DNA from: Paramoeba atlantica
Lineage: Eukaryota > Discosea
NCBI GenBank assembly: GCA_977017575.1
Contig: CDRNVI010000065.1
Location: 370,196 to 434,195 of the forward strand
Length of the DNA stretch: 64,000 nucleotides
Direction: 5' to 3'
In this document: positions 19,466 through 29,115 of the stretch, piece after piece
How the letters are laid out: each line of letters begins with the position of its first letter
Numbering within the stretch: position 1 is the first letter of the stretch
The notes under the pieces: generated by a model
Told to the model about the DNA's origin: nothing
Seen by the model: the letters and a program-made list of their open reading frames with translations, nothing else
The model's database searches: none
Translations under genes and position numbers: made by a program

Positions 19466-19540
19466 AAAAAGTTTTGTATAATACAATGTATATTGTATAT
19501 GTCTGTGTGTGAGGGAGAGAGAGAGCGAGAGAATTTTCTA
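19466..19540 (-). promoter_or_regulatory. Polypyrimidine tract and AG, splice-acceptor-like
   Basis: On the minus strand a CT-rich run (CTCTCGCTCTCTCTCTCCC, complement of 19510-19533) is followed by ACACACAG at about 19503-19510, then a 37-base AT-rich leader and the APC10 ATG. In kinetoplastids a pyrimidine tract plus the next AG directs spliced-leader addition. This is the clearest example in the window. That it is used is inference. Confidence 0.45.
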
Positions 19541-19617
19541 CTTGCTATTCCTACCACATTAAAGAAACAGTTTCTGTACCATAAAGAGTTTCTGGATCAT
19601 AAAAATACAGTTTCTGT

Positions 19618-20066
19618 ACCTTGTTGGTACATTTTTCCTAGTTCATCCTTTCTTTTCCCGGAAACGGGCATACTCTTAAACTTTTATGTTCGTTTCCGGT
19701 TGGCGCTAGGGCCGGAAACTCATCTTTCCGTTGAAGAGGGGCCGCCGCTTCGCACCCTCGTGCAGCGCGCCAGACGCGCCGAGTGCCCCCGCTGGATGGA
19801 CGCCGGGGAAAGCCTCTCAACGACGCTGCGTAGCCGAAAGGTTTCTTGCAGCCTCTCAACAACGCCCCCCGCAGTGGAAGTCCAGTGCCCCCTTCACCCC
19901 CCCCCAGGCGCTGCAGGACCTCCCTTGAGGACCACGCGGCGTGGCCATAGGCCGAATCCCTGCCTACGACCGGCGTTGAATGCGCTGTAATGGCCGTTGA
20001 TAACGGTCGTCGTACGACAGGAAAAGCTCTGCCGGCTCGCCCGGTATGAAAGTGAAATGAAATACC
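19618..20066. repeat. Repeat family R, tandem copy 1
   Basis: Starts TACCTTGTTGGTAC, continues through CCCGGAAACGGGCATACTC and ends in GCCGGCTCGCCCGGTATGAAA plus a TGAAATGAAAT tail. The start and the CCCGGAAACGGGCA region recur in copy 2 directly after it, so the two are tandem relatives. The GCCGGCTCGCCAGGTATGAAA end recurs alone at about 31394-31420. GC-rich, structured, with no protein recognised: it may be a SINE-like or RNA-derived repeat. Confidence 0.55.
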
Positions 20067-20600
20067 TTGTTGTTGGTACTTAACCTTAGTTCCTTTCTTT
20101 CCCCGGAAACGGGCACTCTCTTACTGTATTTTCATACCCGTTGCCGACCGGCGCTAAAGCTGGAACTGTCCCTTTTTCTCACTGAAGCAGGGGAAGAGCC
20201 TTCATCCCTTCACCCCTCCCCGACTCACTCCCCTGGAGTGAGTGCTTTCTCTCTCGGCTTCTTTCTTCTTAATCTTTACCTCTCCGAGAGAGGTAGGCGT
20301 CACGGTGGCCTCCCTCGAGGACCACTAGACGTGTCCCTCGCTGCCCGTGTTTAGGCTCTCCTCACCTGGCGGTCACCCAGCTCTCCGCACCTCGGCTCTG
20401 TCGCAGCTCTCTGCACCCGAATTGCCCCCGAAACAGTAATATGGGGATTACGCATCCGACTCTCTGAACCTACGCAAGACAACCGAGCTCTCTGCACCTG
20501 GGACGCCAGCTCTCTGCACCCATTCTCCTCCAGCGAGGGCAAATCCTCATGTGATCCACCCGTCGTGTGCGGGTAAGGACACTGTCTCTGCACTATAAGT
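20067..20600. repeat. Repeat family R, tandem copy 2, with AGCTCTCTGCACC units
   Basis: Begins ACTTAACCTTAGTTCCTTTC and CCCCGGAAACGGGCACTCTC like copy 1. The segment 20180-20345 (CCCCTCCCCGACTCACTC; GGTGGCCTCCCTCGAGGACCAC) matches, inverted, the block at 28606-28750. From 20375 to 20525 the word CAGCTCTCTGCACC or a close variant occurs four or five times. Hairpin potential is high (CCCGTCGTGTGCGGG near 20560). The function is unknown. Confidence 0.55.
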
Positions 20601-20673
20601 GCATGATTAAACAACAATCAAGGACGCTTCGGAACTCAAAATCAATTTGAAACGCTTCGGATAACATGCATTA

Positions 20674-20958
20674 CCGTATACCCCCCCCAGTAAGGTACCC
20701 CCCAATAAGAGAAATTTGGCTTGGGAGCCCCACAGGGGGCGTATAGGGGGTAGGGGGTGGGTGTCTGCATGTTGGGGGCCTCGGGGGTAACCCAAAGAAG
20801 CGTTTTAACACGTTTTCAGAAGAAAAAATAGAAAAAACAGTCAAAAAAGTTGGGAGAAAAGGGGAAACTGGCCAAAAAAGCATACCCCCCCGGTAAGAGA
20901 GATTTGGCCATTTCGACCCTAAACTTTACTGATTCTCTTACTGAGGGGGGGTATACGG
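20674..20958. mobile_element. Miniature element F
   Basis: 285 bp between TA (20672-20673) and TA (20959-20960). Ends are CCGTATACCCCCCCCAGTAAG and, reverse-complemented from the right, CCGTATACCCCCCCTCAGTAAG, a terminal inverted repeat of about 22 bp. The arm word AGTAAGAGA..TTTGGC is repeated just inside (near 20703 and 20893). No coding capacity. Confidence 0.8.
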
Positions 20959-20960
20959 TA

Positions 20961-21785
20961 ATCAAAGTTCGCATTCTCCTAGCGAAAATAAGCAGCGCTA
21001 GAAACCATGTGCAAAAGATTATTTTCACATCCATCGTAATCACGACCCCAAAAGGGCACCATACAATCCACGAGGAGGCTGCACACCGGAGCCACAGAAT
21101 GCTTTTAGTAGCAGACTATGAGCCAACACAGTCTTTCTCCCGAACAGCTCAGAATTTTGGGGTGCACAATTTTTTCAAACTTTTAACAAAGGCTAAAAAA
21201 TCCAGGAACGCACAGATCTCAAAATTGTGAACGAAAAAGTGGTGATGCAACTCTCATAGGTCCCCGCTCGAGAAAAACAAGGGGGCCTTATTCTCGTCGA
21301 GGGGTTTCAATATGCACGCGTGAGTAAGAACACGAAATACTAGCGCATGTGTAACAGAGCCAACTCATACAGTTTGTAGACATTTTCCATCGAATAGGAT
21401 CAATATTTCCGAAGATTATTCTATCCTCTCAAAAGAATTGCAACATCCTATTGGATTTTTTCGAAACGCTCCAATTGGAATCCAATTGGAGTCCCAACTG
21501 TGTAATACATGAGGGGCTGTGGGTGAAACCTCGCAAAATTTGTTGTGAGATTTATATGTGAGGGGGGTCACGCGTCTGTGGTGATCGACATAATATGGCA
21601 GAAATAGACGAGAGTATGCAGTTGACGATAGCGGATAAAAAAAGGATTCGAGCGAGTCGTTCAAAACCCCTAAGCTGTGCAATTTCATCGCTGAGCAAAC
21701 TCACATTTAGGCAAGACACAATTAGGCTTGATCAGATATATGTCATCAAATGTACATGTTTTATGGTAGTATATTCCATTAAACG
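20961..21785. other. Intergenic, nothing clearly recognised
   Basis: About 825 bases downstream of the tether-like gene (its 3' side). A diffuse GTGCCCTTTTGGGGTC hairpin-like stretch lies near 21045. Short plus-strand frames exist (for example 21595-21900, which overlaps the gene end) but none looks like a protein family. Confidence 0.5.
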
Positions 21786-24377
21786 CTACGACAAGGCAGG
21801 CACAGAAACGCACGCCAAAACGGAAGAGGTGCGCTTCGCTAAGTTAACAGATGGTGGTGAAATCGTCTCAATTGAACCTTCCGTTTCATTCTGGCTATGA
21901 ACCTTCTCCAAATTATTTTTCCATATGGTGAGGCACTGATTTGCTAATCGAGTTCTAGATGGTTTTGGTGGAAGAAGAGAGTTCATATTAAATGGATAAC
22001 CTCGTGGCTTCTTCCGCAACAGAATATAAATTAATTGAGTTGAAATGTCTGGAAAAAAGGGAATAATGTCTGTCATACACAAGCTCTCAAACTCTGCTGT
22101 TGTACTCGTGCCCAATATTCGTTTCACGAGAAGAAGTGCATCGGTACTATGCTGAATAGCTGTGGTATTGCGTACATAATACTTATTAGCCACTCTTTCC
22201 CAACAATTTTTGAGGGATCTAGCATTGCGATCGATGTTTTCCACGGTCCCAACGTCGATTTCATCCTGAGCGGCGTAGACGGAGATTAAGCAATCAACGT
22301 AGGACACTGAAATCACGTGACAAATCCTGTGTAATACGTCAGACCCCCACAATTTCACACTTAGATGTCCGCTTATATCAGAGAAAAAATGATCCAACAG
22401 AGAGATCATCGAGACTTCCAAATAATTGGACTTCGGTTCTTCCATCGATTTCTTCAGAGCTGTGTGACAATTATTCGAAACGTAACTTGAAAGACACGAA
22501 AGCCACATGTCGCACGCGCTGTGCCGCAGCTCAAAAATAGTGTCGCGAGTGATATGCTCAATCTCTTCTATCCACTCATCGTGTTGGCTAATATCTTCCA
22601 TAGTTTGCAAAGAGCGAGATGCATTAACTTTCTCAATAACCATTTCCTCTACCTTTTGAGCGATGTTCTGCAGGGGGTATAAGTCATTTAATTGCGCAAG
22701 TACAAGCAATACGTAGCAATCATCCAAGTGCACTTTTTTTCCCATGCCATGCGCTTCATTCAAAGAATTTCTTTCGCCTGTACACATACAGCATACGTCT
22801 GGTGGATGCGTCCCCCTGTGGTTCTTCCATTCAACTGCGATCGTTTTCACATAGGATAGTATGCCTCGTGTGCTACATTTCAACAGTTCCAAGGCATAGG
22901 CTACCGGAAGAACACCCAGAGGTTGTTGAACTCCTTGAAAAATAATATCTCCGACATCAACCGGTCCTGGGGTGTTCACCAAACCTTTAGGATCGTACTC
23001 AAATCCACCGGGAAGATTTGTCTGCGCGCTGGACTCGCAACATGAAACTATTCGTACTCCGACAATCTTGACCCACTGGTTTTTGATGGTATTCAGCGTT
23101 TTGTGTAAATAGTAATCAGGGGAGAACTCGTCCTTCTTGGAAAGCATTCGACATGCATTACATGATAAATCCTGTAGAGCTCCTGAGTGCCATGCAATAT
23201 CACACTCGTCCGGGTACTCAAAATGGGGTGGTTCACTTACAAGAGAACTCAACAATTCGACACAATCTACAAATTCATGATTTCCCGCTCTTGTGGAATT
23301 GCTAATGCACAGTAAGTCCTCACAAAGACACGTTAACCAATGTGCTTTCATCCACACAGAGAAATCATGAAATCCCACAGAGACTTTTCCAACGGGCTCA
23401 ATCAGTCGTAAGAGAGTATCTGACGCTTTTTTCACCTGTGTAAAGAGGTCCGATTGGGACATTGCAAATTTCCCAATTTGTACATTTTTGGACCAAAAGG
23501 TTTTCAGAGCGCCTGCAAGCATGCTGTGGAACGTTAGAGCATCGCAAATACTTTTTTGACTGCTTGCAAATCCTTCTGAACTCCTCTTCTGTAACTCAAG
23601 CAAAGTGTCATAGATAAATTCTAAACGTACTGGAGATCGACGTTCATCTGCGCTGATTTGCAAGGCAAACTGAAGCAACGGATACGCCGGACTTCCTTTT
23701 CCTTCCAGGAATTCTGCTGTCTGGAACAATCCAAGTTGCCAAACTTCGTGCAACATCAGGAGAAGTTCTTGAAACCTTTTGAAGAAAGGGAGTAAAAGCT
23801 CTTCGCAACCACCAGATTCCACTTTCTTTGCATTGAATACTCTCTTAAAAGTGGGATAGAAAAGAAGAATCTCCTGGTGAGTAATTTCTAAAATATTTAA
23901 GTGACTTTTCTGAATCACTTTGAGCGTCTTACTTGTGCTTTTTCCACTTTTAATACTCTGGAGCTCGTGAATACGGTCAGAAATTCTGTCGAAAAACTCC
24001 AAGCATTGGCGAACTGCCATTATGTTTTCGCGAGTTTTGTACATGACTTTTACAGTGGCTTCCAAGACAGATGGAACATCTTGCAGGTTCTTATTTACTG
24101 CGCTTGATACATGTTTCGTTGTAGAAAAATCGCCGTTTCGATCACAAGAGTTATCCCCTTCCTTCACGCGGGACAGTCGAGTTATAGAGTTTTCAATTTC
24201 CTCGCGAAATGGCGTACTTTTTTCGAAAATCTTCGAAACCTGCCTATATCGAGAACGAAAATATGTATCTAGGGTCGCGAGTTTAAAGAAGCTCAAATGA
24301 GCCTGGACTTCCTCCTGTGTGAACTCAGTGTGTGAACTCAGTGTGTGAGTAGTGTAATCAAGATCATCAGTTTTCAT
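21786..24377 (-). CDS. Helical tether-like protein, possibly COG6
   Basis: 863 residues, almost entirely predicted-helix composition without signal peptide or membrane segment. The N-terminal part (EEVQAHLSFFKLATLDTYFR, FDRISDRIHELQSIKSGK) is followed by RRSPVRLEFIYDTLLEL at about 250 and by VGDIIFQGVQQPLGVLP...ALELLKCSTRGILSYVKTI near 490-530. That order recalls COG6, where an RR..VR segment precedes a segment on Golgi tethering that ends in a leucine-rich LL..Y motif. COG6 belongs to the CATCHR tethers and acts in retrograde Golgi traffic. I matched this by eye only; another CATCHR tether or an unrelated helical protein is possible. Two CxxC pairs (CCMCTGER near 550) are unusual. Confidence 0.4.
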   Translation of the reverse strand: MKTDDLDYTTHTLSSHTEFTQEEVQAHLSFFKLATLDTYFRSRYRQVSKIFEKSTPFREEIENSITRLSRVKEGDNSCDRNGDFSTTKHVSSAVNKNLQDVPSVLEATVKVMYKTRENIMAVRQCLEFFDRISDRIHELQSIKSGKSTSKTLKVIQKSHLNILEITHQEILLFYPTFKRVFNAKKVESGGCEELLLPFFKRFQELLLMLHEVWQLGLFQTAEFLEGKGSPAYPLLQFALQISADERRSPVRLEFIYDTLLELQKRSSEGFASSQKSICDALTFHSMLAGALKTFWSKNVQIGKFAMSQSDLFTQVKKASDTLLRLIEPVGKVSVGFHDFSVWMKAHWLTCLCEDLLCISNSTRAGNHEFVDCVELLSSLVSEPPHFEYPDECDIAWHSGALQDLSCNACRMLSKKDEFSPDYYLHKTLNTIKNQWVKIVGVRIVSCCESSAQTNLPGGFEYDPKGLVNTPGPVDVGDIIFQGVQQPLGVLPVAYALELLKCSTRGILSYVKTIAVEWKNHRGTHPPDVCCMCTGERNSLNEAHGMGKKVHLDDCYVLLVLAQLNDLYPLQNIAQKVEEMVIEKVNASRSLQTMEDISQHDEWIEEIEHITRDTIFELRHSACDMWLSCLSSYVSNNCHTALKKSMEEPKSNYLEVSMISLLDHFFSDISGHLSVKLWGSDVLHRICHVISVSYVDCLISVYAAQDEIDVGTVENIDRNARSLKNCWERVANKYYVRNTTAIQHSTDALLLVKRILGTSTTAEFESLCMTDIIPFFPDISTQLIYILLRKKPRGYPFNMNSLLPPKPSRTRLANQCLTIWKNNLEKVHSQNETEGSIETISPPSVNLAKRTSSVLACVSVPALS

Positions 24378-24436
24378 TTGATGTAGATCTTCTTACAATA
24401 ATGTGAATGCTGCGTTACCGCGAACAAGAATCTATT

Positions 24437-24512
24437 ATAAATTGCGGTGGTTGTACTACCGCTCTACCCTCGATTATTGAAAAAAGTGTACAAAAAAGTG
24501 AAAATATAAGAG
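24437..24512. repeat. Repeat N, copy 1
   Basis: GGTGGTTGT..CTCTACCCT...TTGAAAAAAGTG...TGAAAATATAA.GAGGAACA. The same 75-base string with few changes occurs at 62529-62602. In both places C- or G-runs follow within 200 bases, so it is probably one end of another dispersed element. Confidence 0.6.
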
Positions 24513-26670
24513 GAACACGGTATAAATCTTACATTTCGGATTATTGTTACCTTTTGTGTTATTACCGTTTCGAATTTATTCCGAACCCCACAGCGTACCC
24601 CCCACAGCGAATAAGTCACCCCCCTCTTTTTTTTGTACAACGAGGCTTGGGGGGGTTGCGGCACCACTTTTTCGTTCAAAATTTTGAGATCTGCACGTTG
24701 CCGCTGTTTTTAGACCTCTTCACAGATAACAAATTAAAACTCATTTTTTTAATGACGTTTTTACATAGTCATGCCAATGTTACCAGAAAAATCTCATGTT
24801 CCTCGACCAGGGGGGGAGAAGGGGGTCAACATGAAAATGGCGTTACAGATCTTCGCTAGGGGGACGAGCTCCGCCTTCTGCCTTTTTGCCTTGCGCCTTC
24901 TCCTTCCTCTTCGACCTCGCGTGTAGCACGGTCGAGACGTATCGAATGAAACCAAAGCGTATACAGGTATAACAGGTCCTAAACTCTCAAAACAATAATT
25001 CTGCTCCCCGGGGCCAACACCATTTTTCGCCCAAGAATATCAGATTTCCCTGTGTTTTGACCTAGGATCTTGAATTCTTTACCAGTAGGGGTTGTTTAGG
25101 TATCTCATCGAAAAAACGTCATATAATGGTACCTGGGCTTCCAAGCTCTCAGACTACTGTTTGGCAATCTATTTTGAAAAAATATTTTTTTTTACTTTTT
25201 TTCGGTAAAAAAAAAAATTTTGATCCCCGCAAAATTGTTTGAAATTTTGTGGGACACCACCTGAGAGTACAGAGCAGAGTTGTATTATCATCTCCGAGTC
25301 GTGTGCTACCACTTCCCCTAACTTGAAAACAAGTATATTTGTTTTTACAAAAAAAATCGGCAAAAAAAGGGACCAGGTCCGGGCCAAATTTCGGGAAAAA
25401 GTGAACAAAATCTTTGGCGACCAACATACCATGGATTCAATTTGTAGTAATTTACTACATGAGTAATTGGTGTAGTAAATTACTACATTTGAATTGAACA
25501 TTACTACATCTTCTGCCGTATTATGCTGTGACGAATATACTTTCGCACTTGAGTACACTTTATGCACATGCCTTTATTGTAGTACTTCCAGGCCGATAAA
25601 TCACTGGGCTAGATGCCGGTGTCTGTGCTTCGTATTCGCAACACTTAATTTGCACCTTGATCGCCATAATAACCTTGACCGTTAACTGAATCTGATGATT
25701 TAACATTAATACTAATGGTTTAGTACTCAATTAAGCTGACTTTTTTCTTCAGGATGTAACCACGTCGGAAGAATTCGCCGACGTATTCTCTTTCTGTCAA
25801 GGTTGTGCGACACTGGATCATGAACGAATTCGATAATTATGCGATGTATGTGATGAAGAACAATATGATATGTGCTCAACTTAAAACACAAAGTGTGATG
25901 TATAGTACTTGATCTGAAACGGATCACTTGAAGATAGAAGCGCGCGGAAATTGGAATACCTATAGAGGGTTTGCAAGACACTAAGTGAAAACCACAGAAA
26001 AACTTAGATACGGTGAATACAAAAAAAATAATTAAAAACGTTGATGTGGACGTGGCTGGGAAGGTGAGGGTCGCTAAGCCCCAGCATTGCCAAAAGATAG
26101 GCAATATCCCTGACCTATGACCATCTTTACGGTGGTCAATTAAAATGATATTAAAATCGCGCTCATACAAGTAGAGATTTGGATTAAAGATTTAATGCTC
26201 TTCAACATAAATTTTATAACGGTTTGCACTAACAAGTCTAAGAGGGAAGAGTACACTGTATTAGTCTCCCGTCTGACATTCTTTTGATCACAACGCATCG
26301 GGCCGTACTTAATCGTCCGGCTCAATTTCGCAGCGCGATTGTTCCCGCCCACGCCCCCGAGTTAAGACCTCCAAATTTCCGCGAATGAACATCTGAGTAG
26401 CGATGGTGTCTGAGTCTAGGGAAGCTTGACGTGGATCATATTTCCAACCCACGATGGACAACAATGAATCACATGCAGTGACGATGGTAAGGTGTGAGGA
26501 GGGACCGCACCCTCCCTGGAAAGGGTAAAGTTGTTAAAGTTGGCCACTCTCGGGCCACGTGAGGGCAAAATTCAGGCAAAACAACGGCGAAATTTCTGAC
26601 AAACAATTAATATACGGTAGCGAGGGAGTAGTATTTCCCTCAATACTGTACCCTAGTTACTGTACCCTAG
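24513..26670. other. Repeat-rich intergenic region
   Basis: 24590-24870 has C-runs (GTACCCCCCACAGCG) and G-runs (CCAGGGGGGGAGAAGGGGG) suggesting ends of a decayed element. 24960-25140 has pieces of family E (AGGTCCTAAACTCTCAAA). 25443-25487 is a palindromic repeat (own entry). 25700-26360 has only weak frames; a plus-strand run with CQGC near 25797 has no recognisable family. Near 26490, GGAGGGACCGCACCCTCC is a small perfect stem. At 26640-26673 the end word CTGTACCC(TAGTTA) is repeated three times just outside the Tc1-like element. Confidence 0.5.
25443..25487. repeat. Double palindrome
   Basis: TGTAGTAATTTACTACA (25443-25459) and its reverse complement TGTAGTAAATTACTACA (25471-25487), 11 bases apart. 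Each arm is nearly self-complementary, so the block can form one long or two short hairpins. The function is unknown. Confidence 0.75.
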
Positions 26671-26984
26671 TTACTGTACCCCTCCCGTTTATAATAGCCT
26701 CGCTTTTGCCCAAGTGAACCTACATATAAAGGGGGGGGGGGCGATACTTACTTATAAAGGGGGGGGGGCGATTAAAAGTTGGCACAGAAATCGCCCTACA
26801 TTTGGGAGCGAGGAACCAATAATTATCCAATCGCTAAGTGGGCCCCGGCACTCTGCCAAAGTAAAATGACCAACACGGCCCCGCGCGATACCTCGAAGAA
26901 CCATGTGAAAATAAATATCAAAATATTTAAGACGGCGCAAGAAAAATAAAAAAATTGCTCGGTTTGCCCAAAAAATGAACCCAC

Positions 26985-27107
26985 AGGGGGGTGCACGAAA
27001 ATATGGGGGGGGGGTCAAAATTCTTATAGCTCGGCCAATCTTGGAAAATAATAGCGCATTCGAGAGCTCTCGCAGAGTTACGTGTCATGTGATATCACGT
27101 TTTACGT
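26985..27107 (+). repeat. Left arm of the internal inverted repeat of H
   Basis: Contains GGGGGGTGCACGAAAATATG and CGAGAGCTCTCGCAGAGTTACG, matching in inverted orientation 28943-29055 over about 110 bases. It includes the palindrome CGAGAGCTCTCG. The long inverted repeat suggests an older, larger terminal repeat or a nested pair. Confidence 0.8.
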
Positions 27108-27182
27108 AGTTTCCAGGTATATGCATTCTACTGAATACCGTAAATAGGGCAACTGCAAGTTTTTTTTCTGGTAAAAAAAAAG

Positions 27183-28118
27183 TTAGTATCCACAATTTCC
27201 ACCTTTTTTCTCCAACACAATTTTCACACGCGTTGGAACACTCTTTAAAGTTCTCAAAAATACATCGTATTGCTCCCCCTTTAATTTTTCGACCCCAGAA
27301 GCGATCGCTCGTCTCAAATCTTCACGATTCGTTGGACAAAGCGCGTTTTTATGCTCGTCCATTATTCCCCAAATGTTTTCTATTGGGTTTAAATCTAGGG
27401 ATTTGGGTGGCCAACACAACATCTTCACTCCTTCATCATTAAAGGCACGAAGAGTGCTATTGTGAATTGTACAATTATCCATAGCAACGACTGCCCCCCG
27501 ATGTCTTCGTAAAAAAGATAAGAAACCGTTACGTTGTAGCATAGTTTTTTTGAAAAGGTCTCCATTCACTGAAATTTTATTACCCTGTTGATCTTTATTA
27601 GGGAATTCATGAAAAAAGAAACCGTGCTTAATGCTGACCCCCATCCACACCATAATACCATCACCCCCCAACCACCTTTCCCGCTCACCGGCGTGCTCCT
27701 TTGGGGGGTCTGAACGACGGCAAAGGTAGGTAATTTTGCGTCTGCCCCCGCAAGTAAATTTTTTCTCGTCTGTCCAGACGATAGCCTCAAGCTGAGCAGG
27801 GGTCCATGTTGCCAACTCCTGGCATAGCTCTACTCGTTTCCTTTTGTGCTCCTTTGTGAGTGCAGGGTTTCGGGGGACTGTGCGGGATATGATACCCTCC
27901 TTCTTGAGGGAACGTATCAGAGCGCGACGGGAGCTGAAACCCTCTCCTACAAGAAGGTTCAGAAGGTGACCCCAAGAAGCGATACCATAGGTTTCATTCC
28001 TTGTTGCTTGATCAATAAGATTGAGTGCTCGCTTCAACAGAGGGCCAGATATTACAGGAGATTGGCGAGTTTTATAGGGAGACCTATCGACCTCACCAGT
28101 CGCTTCGTAACGCTGCAC
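27183..28118 (-). CDS. Tc1/mariner transposase
   Basis: Catalytic triad visible: VWTDEKKF (about residue 115), VVAMDNCTIH (about 219) and DLNPIENIWGIMDEH (about 254), with about 32 residues between the second Asp and the Glu. That is slightly short of the usual Tc1 DD34E spacing. Between them lies WPPKSLDLNP, the family hallmark. The open frame continues upstream without ATG to about 28193 and encodes a helix-turn-helix (FSAVAKAFRCHEDTIKRWVQRY), so the first listed Met is a GTG codon and the true N-terminus is missing or displaced by the repeat block beyond 28200. The C-terminus GGNCGY is plausible. The catalytic part looks intact; activity is doubtful because no proper start is seen. Confidence 0.85.
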   Translation of the reverse strand: MQRYEATGEVDRSPYKTRQSPVISGPLLKRALNLIDQATRNETYGIASWGHLLNLLVGEGFSSRRALIRSLKKEGIISRTVPRNPALTKEHKRKRVELCQELATWTPAQLEAIVWTDEKKFTCGGRRKITYLCRRSDPPKEHAGERERWLGGDGIMVWMGVSIKHGFFFHEFPNKDQQGNKISVNGDLFKKTMLQRNGFLSFLRRHRGAVVAMDNCTIHNSTLRAFNDEGVKMLCWPPKSLDLNPIENIWGIMDEHKNALCPTNREDLRRAIASGVEKLKGEQYDVFLRTLKSVPTRVKIVLEKKGGNCGY

Positions 28119-28224
28119 CCAACGCTTGATAGTGTCCTCGTGACACCTAAACGCCTTGGCGACAGCTGAAAAAGAATTAGTTTCCTCAAATTTTTAACCA
28201 AAAGTATCCTATGAGATGCTTTAA

Positions 28225-28760
28225 GTTGCCCACGAGGCGAATAGCAAAATCTACTCCGTTTCTGAACCTTTTTTTATTCGGTTATGATCATACGCTCGTG
28301 GCGCAGAGATACGTCTCTCTGTGTGACGGCCGATACCATCAGCGCATGACCCGCATACGACGGGTGTCACACAGAGAGTGGAGTGCGAGGTAGGAGACGA
28401 GTCGCCCATCGGTCATGCTACAGCACGTATAGCCATGGTTCATGCTGCAACACGGTCAAGCCGTGGGTTCATGCTGTCAGATGGTCTATCGTGGATCATG
28501 ATGCATCATGGGGAGGTCCGTTACCGCCGCACTCGCTACAGCATGTAGGAAGAGAGGGGTGCAAGTTCGCATCCCCTATACACGCATACAACGTGCCCTC
28601 CCGCTGTAGCACGCCCAGTGGTCCTCAAGGGAGGCCACCATGGCGCATAGCTCCCGGGAGAAGAAAGCACGAGAAGTAGAGAGCCGGGGAGGGAAGAAAG
28701 CTCACTCGAAGAGAGCGAGCCGGGGAGGGGTGAAGAGTGCGAAGTGCGTCCCCTACTATA
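28225..28760. repeat. Structured GC-rich repeat inside H (family R related)
   Basis: 28315-28378 has a perfect 13-bp stem CTCTCTGTGTGAC / GTCACACAGAGAG, with an inner ACCCG...CGGGT stem. 28606-28750 (GTGGTCCTCAAGGGAGGCCAC; GCCGGGGAGGGGTGAAG) matches 20180-20345 inverted. GTTCATGCTG recurs at 28438-28475. It reads like an RNA-derived or SINE-like repeat. No tRNA cloverleaf or known RNA is recognised. Confidence 0.5.
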
Positions 28761-28942
28761 TATATGACCTACTATATATGACCCCTACTATACATGTATA
28801 TGACCTTTTCTGGGGCATGGTAGTGTATTAGGATCAAAAAAGTCGGTAAATTCACAAAAAAAAGTATTTTATTCAAAAAACTGCAGAATTTTTTGAAAAA
28901 TCATGATTTTTTTAATTTTTTTTAAAAAATTAAAAAATGCGG

Positions 28943-29055
28943 GAAACGCATTATCACATGACACGTAACTCTGCGAGAGCTCTCGAATGCGCTATTATTT
29001 TCCAAAATTGGCCAAGTTATAAGAATTTTGACCCCCCCCCATATTTTCGTGCACC
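28943..29055 (-). repeat. Right arm of the internal inverted repeat of H
   Basis: Complement of 26985-27107 with few differences (GTAACTCTGCGAGAGCTCTC; CATATTTTCGTGCACCCCCC). Confidence 0.8.
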
Positions 29056-29115
29056 CCCCTGTATAAAGGGGGGGACGGGTCTTGGCTATTATAAACAGGG
29101 GGGGTACAGTAATAA

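Larger units (their letters stand above)
26674..29109 (-). mobile_element. Tc1/mariner-type transposon H
   Basis: 2.44 kb between TA (26672-26673) and TA (29110-29111). Ends read CTGTACCCCTCCCGTTTATA and, reverse-complemented from the right, CTGTACCCCCCCTGTTTATA; both continue AATAGCC. A second, longer inverted repeat lies inside (26985-27107 against 28943-29055). A minus-strand transposase fills the left half. The right half (28225-28760) is repeat family R sequence, apparently inserted between the transposase start and the right end. TA target and DDE transposase agree with the Tc1/mariner superfamily. Confidence 0.8.

Noticed and set aside
24407-24859. 150-codon plus-strand frame
   Set aside because: Runs through repeat N and C/G-runs, so it is repeat-derived.
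25727-26170. 147-codon minus-strand frame
   Set aside because: Composition of random AT-rich DNA, no conserved pattern, and it lies between repeats; it starts near decayed element sequence.
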